From Coriaria nepalensis (taxonomy: Eukaryota; Streptophyta; Magnoliopsida; Cucurbitales; Coriariaceae): a DNA stretch of 64,000 bases. The translations under genes were made by a program, and so were the position numbers. Below the pieces are notes generated by a model. The model ran no database searches and had not been told where the DNA came from. It saw only the letters and a list, made by a program, of their open reading frames with translations. Shown here piece by piece: positions 21,700 through 33,381 of this stretch. How positions within the stretch are numbered: the stretch's first letter is position 1; each line of letters begins with the position of its first letter. The stretch is from the NCBI GenBank assembly GCA_027186245.1, contig CP114499.1, positions 8,189,001 through 8,253,000 of the forward strand. Reading direction: 5' to 3'.

Positions 21700-22774
21700 C
21701 TACTCTTCCGACTGTCTTTGCCCCAGTACAGGAATATCCTCGTACCGTTTCTGCAGAATCAGCAAGAAAATAAAGATTATAATTAATAAGTAGAGCTAGA
21801 GAGGAATTCTCTAACAAATAGTTCAAATCAGAGATTAAATTGTTCATTAATCCACAGTGCAACTAACTGCTTTTAAGCTGTGTATAAAGATGAGTGAAAG
21901 GGGAGAACTTCAGATTGGAAAAGACCCTTTTACAAAACCTTCACCTCAGCTGAAACCTGATTTTTTTCAATCATGCACCATGAGCAAAGAAAGCTTCTTA
22001 AGCTGTATGGATGTTTGAAAATTTTGAACTTGTCTTCAGAAAAGTTAAAACACGAGAAGGAAAATTATACCCCAAGATTGTTGTGCTCCCAAAGCTTGTG
22101 AACGCCATAATCCACGGCCTGCACTCATTTGAGACCAAATACAACAGTCAGAACCTTAAGATATAATCATGCTATGAACCCAACTTCCACACATCGGAAT
22201 GCATTTTGAGTAATAAGATTTTGCAAGCTATTGTATGGCAACTGGGTGTTCTGGAATGTTGTAAGGATAACATGGATTTTTCTTTCTGGAGTTTCAAAAT
22301 GGAGTTCCAAATGAGCACATGTCATATCATATACACCAACTATAGAACAAATTGCCACACGGCAGTAAATGATATACAAAAGTCTAAAAACCCAATTCCT
22401 ATCATAAATCAAGACACTCCAAATCCTTTAAGGAAAACGAGGTACTTTTTGTTTTTTTCCCAATAACTCTTAGAAATCCCTTCTACATAACGCAAAAATC
22501 ATCAACCTTAGATCAATTGATTTCTCGAATATCGGCTCAAAATTTCCACAGATTTCTTAGGATTCAATCAGCTAACAACCAGAAAATGAAGAATCAAACC
22601 GTACTCATACGATAGATTGAGTTCAAAATCTTTGGACGAGGTCAGGTTTCTTACCCGTTCGCCGAGGAAAGCACCAGCGATGATGAAGGTGACGTAAACG
22701 GAATTCCTTCGCATTATCACTCTGTAAAGCCCTTCCAGAAGGCCTCCTCCGCTTCTTCTACCCGCTGAATCCAT
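21700..22774 (-). CDS. QCR9: cytochrome bc1 complex subunit 9 (Qcr9/UCRX)
   Basis: Small inner-membrane subunit of respiratory complex III. Three exons (22774-22655, 22118-22071, 21750-21700) give 72 aa, the usual plant length. The N-terminus MDSAGRRSGGGLLEGLYRVI leads into one membrane helix (SVYVTFIIAGAFLGERAVDY), followed by GVHKLWEHNNLGKRYEDIP and VLGQRQSEE. The long open frame in exon 1 starts upstream of the true ATG and reads into the intron, so the spliced model is preferred. The two introns are large for such a small gene. Its promoter carries site II motifs (22883-22933), typical of respiratory genes. Confidence 0.95.
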
Positions 22775-22882
22775 TTCCGATCTTCCGTCAATCACCTTCC
22801 ACTCCGATCTTTGTCGATGGGGGGGTAAATGATTAGAAATTGCCAATATATCAAACCGGTTAAGCTGCGGATCAAACATTAC

Positions 22883-22933
22883 ATGGGCCGGTCTACGGCC
22901 CATATAAAATCACAAATCACTCAGCCTGGCCCA
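22883..22933 (-). promoter_or_regulatory. site II-like motif cluster in the QCR9 promoter
   Basis: ATGGGCC at 22883-22889, GGCCCAT at 22897-22903 and GGCCCA at 22928-22933 lie 110-160 bases upstream of the QCR9 start. TGGGCC/T clusters bound by TCP factors are known in plant promoters of oxidative phosphorylation genes. The BIC1-like gene on the same strand ends about 200 bases further on. Confidence 0.65.
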
Positions 22934-23136
22934 ATCAGGCTTACAATTTTTCTTTTCTTTTTCCTTTTTTTGGCCGGAATAAAATCCAATGCAACGGCAG
23001 AAAATATTCATCACTTCATTAAAGGCAGATTTACATGTACATTGTTATATAAAAAAAAGAAGAAAAAAAGGAAAAAAAAAAGGAATATGATATTAGTATT
23101 TATACAAATTAATCAGAAGATTAAGATGAATCATAA

Positions 23137-23476
23137 TCACCTATTATCTATCCTTAAAGCAGGAGAATTAGTACTAGAAGGTCTCTTAGCATCTTGGATC
23201 AAAGCAGCTCGAGCTGAAACAATCCTCACTAGGAAACAAACAAGAATCAAATGCAGAGCAATCACTCCATTCTCTTAAGAACTCCTCCTGGCCCCATATT
23301 TCGGGTATCCACATCCGACCCGCCACCTCCATCCTATGCCTCTTCAGCTTCTCACGTCCGTTGATTACATCCTGCTCAGCCTCTGCTGCAAAGAAAGCCC
23401 GACTTGAACTGCTACCACTACTGCTGCTAACGGGTTCTTCCATGTCACCCAAGCGGGTCAACCTCGAACCCGACAC
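23137..23476 (-). CDS. BIC1: BIC1-like inhibitor of cryptochromes, with an apparent +1 frameshift
   Basis: BIC proteins bind plant cryptochromes and block their blue-light dimerisation. The frame from ATG at 23443 contains the conserved core [20 protein letters not shown] and [20 protein letters not shown]. It then stops at 23186 after an unfamiliar tail. One base over, the minus strand reads [16 protein letters not shown] and continues to a stop at 23137-23139, which is the expected C-terminus. Removing one of two Gs (plus 23224-23225) would restore it exactly. This could be a real mutation or a sequence error. The N-terminus is also uncertain: open frame continues to about 23600 without an ATG, with a possible second frame change near 23570. 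In Arabidopsis BIC1 is next to QCR9, as here. Confidence 0.8.
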
Positions 23477-23599
23477 CTCTACTACCAGATGACCTGTTTT
23501 GGTTTCATCATCTCTGTCGGTATCCTGATGGGTGTTCGAAAATTGCTGACTTTTTTCTTCAGCTTCATCCCTTTGCTTCTTCGCTACTCAATCTAGTAG

Positions 23600-24013
23600 C
23601 AGTGGATTTTCTGGCTACACAGAACTCAGCAGAGCCATTGTTCTTTATAAAATGGATCTTGAGAAAACATAGAAAAAGGCTTTGATTTGTTGTTGATAAT
23701 GTCGATAAAAAGGAGGTTGAAAAAAAAAAAAAATGAAGGGAATGTAGAAGGAAGTACAAATGAAGAGGATGGGTGGAGAATTAAACTTACACGACACCAG
23801 AATGGAATATGTACGTGTCTTACCTTTTTCGATGTGGATCCATTCAATTTTGTGGCTCTTTAACTTTCTATTTATGCTTAATTCTTATCTTACGAAAAGG
23901 CGAGACAGTGGATTAAATTCGCTTAGTTATAATCCTAACGTCAATGAAAATAAGAAGAAGGTAGTTCTTCTTCTTCTTCTTTGCAATAAGAAATTAATTA
24001 TGTTAATGTGCAG
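23600..24013. other. upstream region of the BIC1-like gene
   Basis: Pyrimidine-rich on the minus strand, as in a 5' UTR (23640-23770). A short (CTT)n stretch lies near 23965-23985. No separate gene is seen. Confidence 0.4.
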
Positions 24014-24412
24014 ACTAGTGTTCCAGAATGCAGCCGGGCTTAAGATGTGCAACATGAACTGAACAGTGAATCGAGATTGTCAACGTCAAGGGATATACAG
24101 GTGAGATACTTCTCCTGTTTTCTTTCGATTTCATTTACTAATGTTTTAAGTGAAAAGAAATATTATACCAAAGGTGAGAATTATAACATGGTAATAAGTA
24201 TGAATTTGGTTGATGTTACTGCATTTTCCCCATATTTGGTATCGATAAAAGCATTTAAAAGTCTTCACTTTTTTTCAGCCCCCCCCCCTGAAACCTCAAG
24301 AAGCTTGTTAAAACCAAGCAACATTCCACTGAGTTGGGCAAGGGAGATTCCTCATCACCTCAATCACTTTCTCTTCCCGATGATGATACAATTCCTCCAT
24401 CGCCTATGCTAG
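24014..24412 (+). pseudogene. two exon-like fragments of an unrecognised gene
   Basis: Positions 24014-24100 and 24279-24412 are each bounded by good AG acceptors and GT donors. The first reads TSVPECSRA, a stop, then DVQHELNSESRLSTSRDIQ. The second, in a shifted frame, reads KKLVKTKQHSTELGKGDSSS and ends LPDDDTIPPSPML. A run of ten Cs at the start of the second exon causes or reflects the frame shift. The composition is that of a disordered, Ser-rich nuclear protein. I cannot name the family. The stop and shift suggest a broken gene fragment. Confidence 0.4.
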
Positions 24413-25189
24413 GTAAGTTCTGCCTTATATCTCTCTCTTCTCTCTCTCTCTCTCTACTTTATTAATTTATTTATACTTTCTTTACTTTCTACATTGTGTT
24501 AAACCAAGTTTGAGACCATTATCTAGGGTGATGTCAACTGTTTTGATCCAAACTGGGTGATTAGATAGATGAGAAACTCTCGTGTCATGAAACAAGAATT
24601 TTATTACATTTTTGGTGTGAACTTCAAAATTAGATTCTAGCTTTTCTAATGAGTGAAATGAATTTTGTCCTTGTAAACCCTTACAGGGATCTTTCTGAAC
24701 AGTGTAGACCGGTACGATGTAGAGAGCGAATATCAAGTTACTTATGAAAGCACGAAGCCATTGATGCATTGATGACACCTCAAAAGATTCCGATGAAGCA
24801 TAAGTTTTAGAAAAACATGCCGACATGTACTCATAATGGAGCCTATCATCAGTCTTCTTACTATACTTTTTTTTTTCTTTTTGTTTGTAAAACGTAATGG
24901 AGTGTTTTTTTTACAGAGATGGCATGTGTTTTTACTGTACTCGTATAGTTTCACAGAAGCTGAATATTATTAATGTGAAACTACGATTGTATAGAGTTGA
25001 ATCTTGAACTGGATTCTTAATATGACAAAAATGTTTTTTATTTAGTTAGTATACTATAATATTACTATACGAAATAATTAATATAAATTTGAAACTTTGG
25101 AGAAAAAAAAGATTTTTATTTAGTTAGTATGCTATAACATAACAGTACGAATTAAGTCAGAATGACTTTGAAAGTTTGGAGATCTTACC
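24413..25189. other. non-coding region
   Basis: Contains a short CT run (24432-24456) and two partly matching AT-rich copies, ttagttagtat followed by an actataa-like word, at about 25036 and 25118. A 114-codon minus-strand open frame (24826-24482) has no recognisable domain. Confidence 0.4.
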
Positions 25190-26523
25190 CCATCTACTAC
25201 ATTGTTTGATTGAGTGTGATGTGATTGTGATACTGGACGCCTCTCCTTACATTATGCTGTTGTGAACCACATCTGCTGCAATGCATGACTATACCACTCT
25301 TCTTAATTCTATTGCTATGTTTTGGTCCTTCTAGACCCCTGATCTTTTTCTTCTTAGGCCTCCCTGGCATGCTCTGCACTTTCGGGGATTTGGCTTTGGC
25401 ATTGATGACACTTCTCACGTATCAGAACTTGGGACTGGCCTCATTATTCCATGATATGCTAACTTCCACGTATCTACTAAGTAACATGGATGGAGGTACT
25501 CCTCTAGTTAACTCTCATGGCGCAATATTGCAGTGAATGCATGAGGACATGGAATACCAGACAAATCTCATCCCCTGCAAGAACAAGACCTCTTTGAAAG
25601 GTCCACATAGTGAGTGTATACTTTAATGGTCACTTCAAACAACCTTGGTCCATTAAGCTCGAATGTACTATCTACAGCTTCCTTAGCAGACAATGCTAAT
25701 TTTTCATTCACTATTTTAGGACATCATGCACCTTTAAAAGTGGTTAACCCCTATCGTTTAATCTGAAACACAACCATTAACTTCTTTTGAATCAACTCTA
25801 ACATGGATAAAATGCTTTTGTCCCTAAGCATAAGAATATAGGAATTTAAACACTCCGCTAGGTTATTCACTATGAGATCACACTTACTTTCTATTAGAAA
25901 GAAGGTCCTAGACCATAACTTAGGGTTCTCTATCATCCACCATTCAACTGCCTTAAGGTTCAAATTCCTCCTTGCTTCCATCTTATTATTGAATTGATGT
26001 TCAGTGTACGCTGATACTGCCCCTATAGACAATTGCTAAGCACTTTTCCTCTGAACCCTTTGTCCTGAAAGTTTGCATAGTAATGTCTCACATATTCAAT
26101 GATGGCTATTTGGTACATCTTGTAGAGCAAGTATTAAACCCTTGCAACATAAAAAAAGATATATAGTTAGTAAACTAAAATGTAATGAACAACTTTGACA
26201 CCGTGGTTAGTCTTCTCAAGAGTCTTCTTGTAGTCATATACTCTTGCATATTGTGTCCCTTTTTTGCCTTCTATTTCATCCTTTGCTAGATTTATGGCTC
26301 TATATAGTTGGTTCTTGTTAACAGTAAGACCACATCTTTTCTTAGCCCCCCTTTCAGCATCAACATGCTTCATGTTTGGTTTGGCTTTAAAGTCATCAAT
26401 CAACCTTGAGGTTACCGAAGAGAGGTGCCTTGACTCTGACGGAGGTTTCTTTTGAGGTTGCCGGCACGGTGGTAGAGCAGGGAGAGAAAAGAGTTTAGGT
26501 TTTGCCACCATAAAAAGGTACAT
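25190..26523 (-). mobile_element. Mutator-like (MULE) transposase remnant
   Basis: Minus-strand pieces match the MuDR transposase family in order. At 26523-26167: ERGAKKRCGLTVNKNQLYRA and YARVYDYKKTLEKTN, the N-terminal part. At 26032-25751: WSRTFFLIESKCDLIVNNLAE and ECLNSYILMLRDKSILSMLE, the C-terminal part. At 25418-25197: PGRPKKKKIRGL followed by a degenerate C-x2-C-x4-H zinc knuckle (HCSRCGSQQHNVRR). The catalytic DDE core between the first two pieces is deleted. Frames are broken, so it is non-autonomous and dead. Terminal inverted repeats were not found. Confidence 0.8.
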
Positions 26524-26867
26524 TTTAACTTAGAATAATTTAGTAAATTATTTATAAAGAATGATAATTTAAGAAAATGCAATCTAATATAATGATAATT
26601 TAAGGAGTTATGTATCATTCAGCCAAAACCAACTACAATACCACATTTGTTCATGTTGAATCTTTAACCCTTGCCTTTTTGAGTTGACACCCAATGTAGA
26701 AAGACGATCTAAAATTTATTCAAAATTTGCAACTATTCAAACGAGTTCTAGAACCAGATTGGTCAAAAGAAAACTTCAAACACACATATACATGTCCTAA
26801 TAACAGTACAAATAGATCCTACAACCAACAAGGGTATTATAGGCAATGGACTAAAAACATAAGGGGA
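26524..26867. other. 3' UTR side of FtsZ2
   Basis: AT-rich left half next to the transposon remnant. The right half is probably the FtsZ2 3' UTR. No gene is seen. Confidence 0.4.
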
Positions 26868-27530
26868 TTAGGCTCGAGGATAACGTGATCGGCCTTTTCG
26901 CTTCAAAAACTCTGGGATCTCAACGGAGCCACCATCATTGAACGAGGATGGTCTTCGGTTCATTCCAAGGGTCTCTCCTTGTGCTAACTGAGTCGCCTGC
27001 ATTTGAAAAGAGGAGAGTTAAAAATTAAAAAATTAAAATTAAAAAAATAAATAAAAATCTTCTTGCTTTTACTTCTTCTTAAGAGAGAGAGAGTTGAGCA
27101 AAACCTGGAGGGGCCGGCCTTCCATTTCTTCTTGGCGTTTAAATCCGGTAGCTATAAGAGTTATACTGACCTGGAGATTCACCACGTTTCTTACAAAATT
27201 ATTTCCAGTTAAGATGAATTATACTAATATACCAATGGGGTTAAATTGATTTTCCTTCATATTTTTCCTGCATGATGATTTATTGTTACCAATTATATAT
27301 TCAACTAAACTTGGAGTATATTGCAGATTGATAGTTTTACTGATTGAAAAAAAGAAGAGAGTTGGTAAAACTTACTTGACCACTGAGTGATGGATCTATC
27401 ACTGCTCCAAATATTAGATTTGCAGTCGGATCTACAAGGTCATATATAACCTCTGCAGCAGCATTTACCTGTCATATATCAACATAAAAACTATCTTAAC
27501 TCTCAAGTTACTACTTTGAAATTATATCCA

Positions 27531-27563
<33 letters not shown>

Positions 27564-29806
27564 CCTCAAATAGGGTCAGATCACTTCCACCAGTTATATT
27601 CCAAACTATTCCAGTAGCTCTTTCAATACCGATATCAAGTAAAGGTGACTGGATGGCATTTAATGCAGCGTCTCTTGCCCTGGTCTTGCCTAGAACCATA
27701 CAAATGATACCCCAACTATATTTTGAAAAATTATATAACAAAAAGAAAGGGCATCTCAGCCACATGAACATGCAATTAAGATAACAGACTATAGATTTGT
27801 CGATAGTATTTTAACTTTTTTCATATTCTGATACAGTGGCCACAAGATATCTAAATATTTAACATGTTGGATTTAAATCGTAGAAGGCTTCTCGTCATAA
27901 GCAAAGCCTCTAACACGGTGTTCTTTCAAACATTCTGGGAAAATTAAAAGGGAAAAATTTTTTAGAGTTACCTGTTGCAGTTCCTATCCCCAACAATGAT
28001 GAGCCAGCACTTGCCATTATCGCCCGGACATCTGCAAAGTCAACATTGACAAGCCCTGGTATCTGAAATCAGTAAGACAGACGGTGAGTTAAGAGTACAG
28101 ATATACATCCCTGAAAGAAAACATTATTGAATGAAAGTTAGTGTTGAACATAATTTGCTATCTAGCAAGATTTTTTTTTTCTTTTCATTTTTGCCCTCTG
28201 TCTTTTAAACAATAATTCTGAAAGTACTGTTTCAAATACAGTTCATCCACAACTGTGAAATGACGCTTTTAATTTTCTAAACATATTTCATACTCACTTT
28301 AAAAGTGATATGGCTTTGGGTAATGAAAAAACATGAAAACTTAACAACACAGATTCCAAGCTCTTAAGGTACATCATACCGTAATTATGTCAGAGATTCC
28401 ACGTACACCTTGTCGAAGAATATCATCAGCCAGGTTAAAGGCATCAGTTACAGGGGTAGATTGGGAAACAGCAGTCAACAACTTGTCATTTGGAATGACT
28501 ATAAGTGTGTCTACATTGTCCCTTAAAGCTGCAATTCCTTCTTGAGCTTGAACTGCTCTCCTTCTTCCTTCAAATGAAAAAGGGGTTGTGACAATGCCCA
28601 CGGTCAATATACCCATTGACTTTGCAACTCCAGCAATGACAGGGGCCCCGCCAGTGCCAGTTCCACCACCCATTCCAGCCTAGCAACGCAAATATTCAAG
28701 CCCCAATTAGAAAAAGAACGGATACTTGAGGTAAATTCAGTCGGAATTGTCTTAAACTTTGAACTATATTAACCCTTAATTAGATTCTTTAAAGATTCTG
28801 TCCCGTATTAAGGAAAGTTATTACACCTAAGAGTGTTTATACCTCATGAGGGTGGCACTTTTGGAATTTTTTGAATTATGAAAACAATATCGTTTTAGTT
28901 TTAGCACCAACTCTCCTTATCTGCTGCATTCAATTCGAAACAATCCTTTCAAAATATTTCCTCACTTTCATCCCTTCATGGGAAGTCACTACACGCTTCT
29001 CACCTATTATCATCCACTGATTATCTATATCTATATCTATATATAGATATATATATATATATATATAGATATAGATATAGACATAGATATATATATATAT
29101 AAACTGACATATCAAGTTGAATATGTTCACACAGCATCCTATAAAAATATAATTCAAGATAACTTCTTAAGATTAGTGAACTTACTGTCACAAAAACCAT
29201 GTCAGATCCATAAAGTGCCTCTTCTATAGATTCTTTGCTTTCATTGGCAGCATTCATCCCAATATCCGGGTTCCCACCAGCACCAAGACCCCTCGTAAGC
29301 TCTTGACCAATCTGGAGCCGGTTCTCAGGATAAACAGGAGACATCCTCATAGCTTGAACATCCGTATTAACAATCCAAAACTCCACACCTTTCATTGAAC
29401 TCTCTATCATCCGATTAACAGCATTGGACCCACCTCCTCCAACACCAATAACCTTAATCTTTGCTTCACTGTAATTACTCGGAATAGTTGTGTCCTCCAA
29501 GGTCTTTGTGATGCTTCCACTTAAACTATCCTTTCTTGGGGCATTTACAGTATTGTTTCCGTCCCCTCTAAGCATTGAAATTTCAGGGTGTAGGTCAAGA
29601 AAAGGGTCTCTATTCTGATAAGAACTGACACTAAGAGAGTTGAATGAGCACTTGAATTGAGGCAAAGTTGACTTATAGTTGAAATTCATGAATCCAATCC
29701 TTTCCTCGGGCATTTTAACGGGGCTAACTCTTCCAATAACATTTAGGACTCCAACTGGATTTCGAGCATCGGTAAGGGCAAAGTGTGTTGAGGTATAACT
29801 AGCCAT
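26868..29806 (-). CDS. FTSZ2: plastid division protein FtsZ2
   Basis: Tubulin-like GTPase that forms the stromal Z-ring for chloroplast division with FtsZ1. Seven exons (29806-29186, 28679-28380, 28062-27972, 27689-27565, 27468-27376, 27170-27105, 26996-26868) join in frame to 474 aa. Residues 1 to about 110 are transit peptide and linker. GTP-binding loops are [13 protein letters not shown] (121-133) and [11 protein letters not shown] at the start of exon 2. The end carries FtsZ2's own C-terminal motif [18 protein letters not shown], which binds ARC6 and is absent from FtsZ1. The ATG at 29806 was chosen over the in-frame upstream extension, which has no ATG. Arabidopsis FTSZ2-1 and FTSZ2-2 lie in the two matching syntenic blocks. 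Intact. Confidence 0.96.
29020..29102. repeat. AT microsatellite in FtsZ2 intron 1
   Basis: Alternating tatatc/gatata and (TA)n units form a near-palindromic AT repeat within the first intron. Confidence 0.85.
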
Positions 29807-30504
29807 TTTCAAAAGATACAAACTCAACTGTTGAAATGACGAGCTGAACTAAGAGTCTAAAAATGGCCTAGAGTTTCTTCCAAGTTCCAGCACCTGTTTG
29901 TCAATAAAGACCATAAGATCAAACAAGCAAAGAAAAAGAAAATCATTACTAACTAAAGACAATACATAAAGGAAGAACCACATTTACAGAAATCACTCAA
30001 ACACGGCGAAATTAGGCGCAAAAAACAAGAGAAAAACCTAGAAACCTAAGAAACCACATTTCGACAGGGGATTGACCTGAGAAAGTGGAACTGCAATTTG
30101 GCTGGGAAGCATCCAAAACCTAAAATGGAGGGGAAGGAGATAGTGTGGGCTGAAAAGAGGCGGTAAAGTAGCGTTTAGATTCTCTTGCGTGACCTTCTTT
30201 TGATGATAACAATCAAAATCGGTTGGAAGCAGCAAAATTCTTGTGAAGCGGCCAGAGGGAGGGAAGCAAGGATGGAAAGAAGGAAGGAACGGGGCTACAC
30301 TACACTACACAGTAGCACACAATCAATCATCAGAATCATTTTTTTCTTCTTAATTATTTTCCTCTTTCTTTCTTTAAAGAAAATAAATTAACGAATTTAA
30401 TAAAACAAAAAAGAGCCCAATCTTGTGAAATGAAATCTTCATATCAAATGGCCCAATCCATACTGTTTATTTATTTATGTACAAAGAAAGGTATTTTTAT
30501 TTAT
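29807..30504. other. FtsZ2 5' leader and promoter
   Basis: The sequence 29880-30060 looks like a 5' UTR intron (minus-strand AG acceptor near 29893), with further leader up to about 30300. Beyond it lies the 3' end of the TM9SF pseudogene. No other gene is seen. Confidence 0.4.
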
Positions 30505-32218
30505 TCACTCGTGCTTCGGTGATCCTCGTAGAAGTGACACACCACGAACATAGAGCAGAGAAGCATAAAATCTAATGGTTCCAAGTACAATGAACAGGGC
30601 ATAGAAAAGGCAAGCGTTGTAGCCCATAAACAGGATCAGCATCACGAAACTTTCACTCCTTGATCGTAAATGGGAAGTACACACCGTAACCGAACAAGTA
30701 TATGGCACTCGACCCCCCTCGTAACGCCGCCCTGCGAAAGCAAAAACCTTAGATGATCATGTGGTGTATTCACTTATGTAATAATTACGATATGATGAGA
30801 AATTAATTGATTGAACTGGGGATAATTATTAATCAATACCTCCACCACCACTGACGATCTAATTGTTCCAAAAGTTCAAGTCAAGTATATATAGAGAATT
30901 CCCGTAAATATCATTCCGCAGACGAGGACTAAGGAAGCCGCGAGCATGGTGGAGAACAACGCACCACAAACCTCCTTATTCCATAAGATTGCATAGACAT
31001 CATCCATTTGTCTGAGAATAAGGATAAATGGTATAATCCCCCCAAGAATCATCTGAGCAGGTGTTGTTATACACCATGGTCTTGGTCTGTTCATATGAAT
31101 CATCAGTATTGCTTCTTTGGAACGCTCGGGATCGACAAGGTGCTCTTGTATCTGGTCTTATATAGTGCCCAATTTGCATCTCCTAAGCAAAGATAAGTGA
31201 AAGTGCTACCTCCCCATATAATCAAACCTGAGACTCCAGTTTTGAGCTTGGGTAAATCTGACAATTCAAGAGTCAGCTTTGCTATTATGTTCACAAAAAG
31301 AGCTATCAAGAATTCCGGAGCTAAGTACACGACTCCTGTCTGGAAAGTGCATTCTATCTGCATGAATAAAAGGCGATCTTATTCTGGGAATTGAAGAAGA
31401 AATGAGGAAAACTATAGAAGTTTCCAGGACGAGTACATACCCATCCACGAGAAGTAAATTGGGCATGGAATGCGGCTGCTTCATATCCAGAAAAAAGAGA
31501 TGTGAGAGAATATACTGAAAGACAAGCACTGAAAAGCAGCTCGTGATCATACTGGGTGTTGGTCGGGCAATCTCCTGCTAAAACCTCTTCAAATGATTTC
31601 TTCCTGTTAGGTATCGGATCTGTAAGTAGAGAAGTACGAAATTCAATCAATTCCGTAGTCAAATTGATTAATGGAGTGTGGTTTTTATTATTATGTTTTC
31701 TCTGGCTCTTACCTCCAGGAGGACACAATGGCAGCTCAAAGTGTGTATCCCTCGCTTCGAGGTAAAGAAAAAGGTTAGATTGCTTGGTTTATTCCAGTTC
31801 TTGAAAATTGAAGGAAAGAAACAGGCATTAAAGAAAATTTATTTCCAAAATAGTTCAGAATTTTTAACCGAGGAAGAAAGAGGCGTCAAGGAATTTTATT
31901 TTCTTGATCACTTTCCCTGCGTTTCCCAGCAATCAAACAGAAAGGCTTCTTCAAGTTCAAGAAATCTCGAGGAAAACAACGTATGTCTAACTAAGACAGA
32001 TCGAAATCAGAAACCTTGCTCGAATTCAAAGGGAGAGACTACCATGGATCAGCAAGAGGATACTCTTTGTTGGCGAACAGAGGGATGCGATCTCCTTCTT
32101 CGTATCCTTCATTAATGGACTCCTTCGAACACCGCCGACCTGGCATTGATCGACTTGAGGTTTGCAGCACCGCCATGAAAAGCACAGCCAAGAAACATAG
32201 TCTCCGATCTAGATCCAT
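30505..32218 (-). pseudogene. transmembrane 9 superfamily (EMP70/TMN) protein, collapsed copy
   Basis: TM9SF proteins are about 640-aa Golgi/endosomal membrane proteins. Here exon 1 (32218-32043) has an ATG, a signal peptide and GYEEGDRIPLFANKEYP. Then come FELPLCPPGG (about 31750-31720), KKSFEEVLAGDCPTNTQYDH (about 31607-31548), GVVYLAPEFLIALFVNIIA (about 31335-31280), ILGGIIPFIL (about 31050) and the C-terminal GYNACLFYALFIVLGTIRFY and ASLLYVR (about 30630-30550) to a stop at 30505. The order is right, but the frame breaks repeatedly and the total span is far too small for the family even with introns. Large internal deletions are implied. Confidence 0.75.
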
Positions 32219-33381
32219 GGATTCAGTTAGAGAGAGAGAGAGGTGAGAGAGAAAGATTTGAAAATAGCGGGAAAGCCTAAGGCTATAGCAAGCCTAAACA
32301 AGTAGAAAGACTGGTACAGCTGGTAGTTACATTCTGTTAAGAAGGGAGTTTTCCTTCTTTAATTGGACGGAGTCCATTTCGAGTCCATTGCGAAATAAAC
32401 TTATGGATCGATACAGAATCCAAGCTCAAGGCCCAAGGGAAGTACGAATCGGTAACCAAACGAAAGATCGAGCCAGCGAAGCTTAGAAAAAAGGGTCGTT
32501 GGGGAAACTGGAAAGGTCACGGCTGCTCGCGGTTCGATATCAGCAAAGTGGCGAGCACAAACGCGGGACCCACTGGACCTTGCCCTACCCCTCGCACTAA
32601 CTCATGGAAGTGGAAATTCCACACGAGTTAGAAACGAAGACCTTACCATCGCCATGGCCGCTCGCACGAAAGAGATAAAAAAGACTTCCACACCTTCATT
32701 CGATATTCATCATTATACCTTCTCTTCTTCTTTCCTGCTAAATCGAATCTCAGATTCAAATTTTTCTACAGTTTAGCTCTTGTTGTCATATCTTTGCTCT
32801 TATCCTCGAAGTGTGAGGTTGATTTGTTCAGAAATGGCTTCAGGGGCTTTTCTAAGCTTCTCGTCGTGCTAGTGTTCTGGTAAGCCGGCGCGGATTCAAG
32901 TTTTCCTCGTGTTTCATGTTTTCCTGCATTTTCACTTCTATGGATATACTTGATTTTCGGAATTATAATTGGCGAGGTAGATTTGATTTGAAGTTGTTGA
33001 AACTATGATTAGACAAACCTTCTTCCACCCTTTCAGGTTTTTTTTCCCAATATCGTTAAAGTTTTCTTTAGATCGTTCTTTCATCTCTGATACTCGGATT
33101 GTGTAGTTTGTGATCTTAAATCATAAAAACATGATCTTTTTTTTTCTGATTCGTGTTCTGTGTATGGAAACTATTGCAGATTTGTATTCCGCGCAGTCAA
33201 TCATCCATTGTTTCTTTCTGACTGTAAAGCCTTTATGGAGGGGGTCTTCTTGAATTTCAATCATGGTGTTTAGATTCTTATTCACACTGCTCTTAGAGGC
33301 CTTGATTGTGTCTTAGATATTAGTAAATACTATTAACAATCTCTCTAAGCTGTTAAATCTGTTGCTCTGCTTCCATTGGGT
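32219..33381 (+). promoter_or_regulatory. promoter and spliced 5' leader of the F-box/LRR gene
   Basis: A leader is likely from about 32700 (CT-rich, after an AGATAAAAAAG stretch). A donor at 32880 (TTCTG followed by GTAAGC) and an acceptor shortly before the ATG suggest a 5' UTR intron of roughly 450 bases. Upstream sequence also serves the divergent TM9SF pseudogene, whose start is at 32218. Confidence 0.4.

Noticed and set aside
24482..24954. Overlapping minus-strand ORFs of 114 and 70 codons
   Set aside because: No recognised motif, AT-rich codon use and no promoter or splice context.
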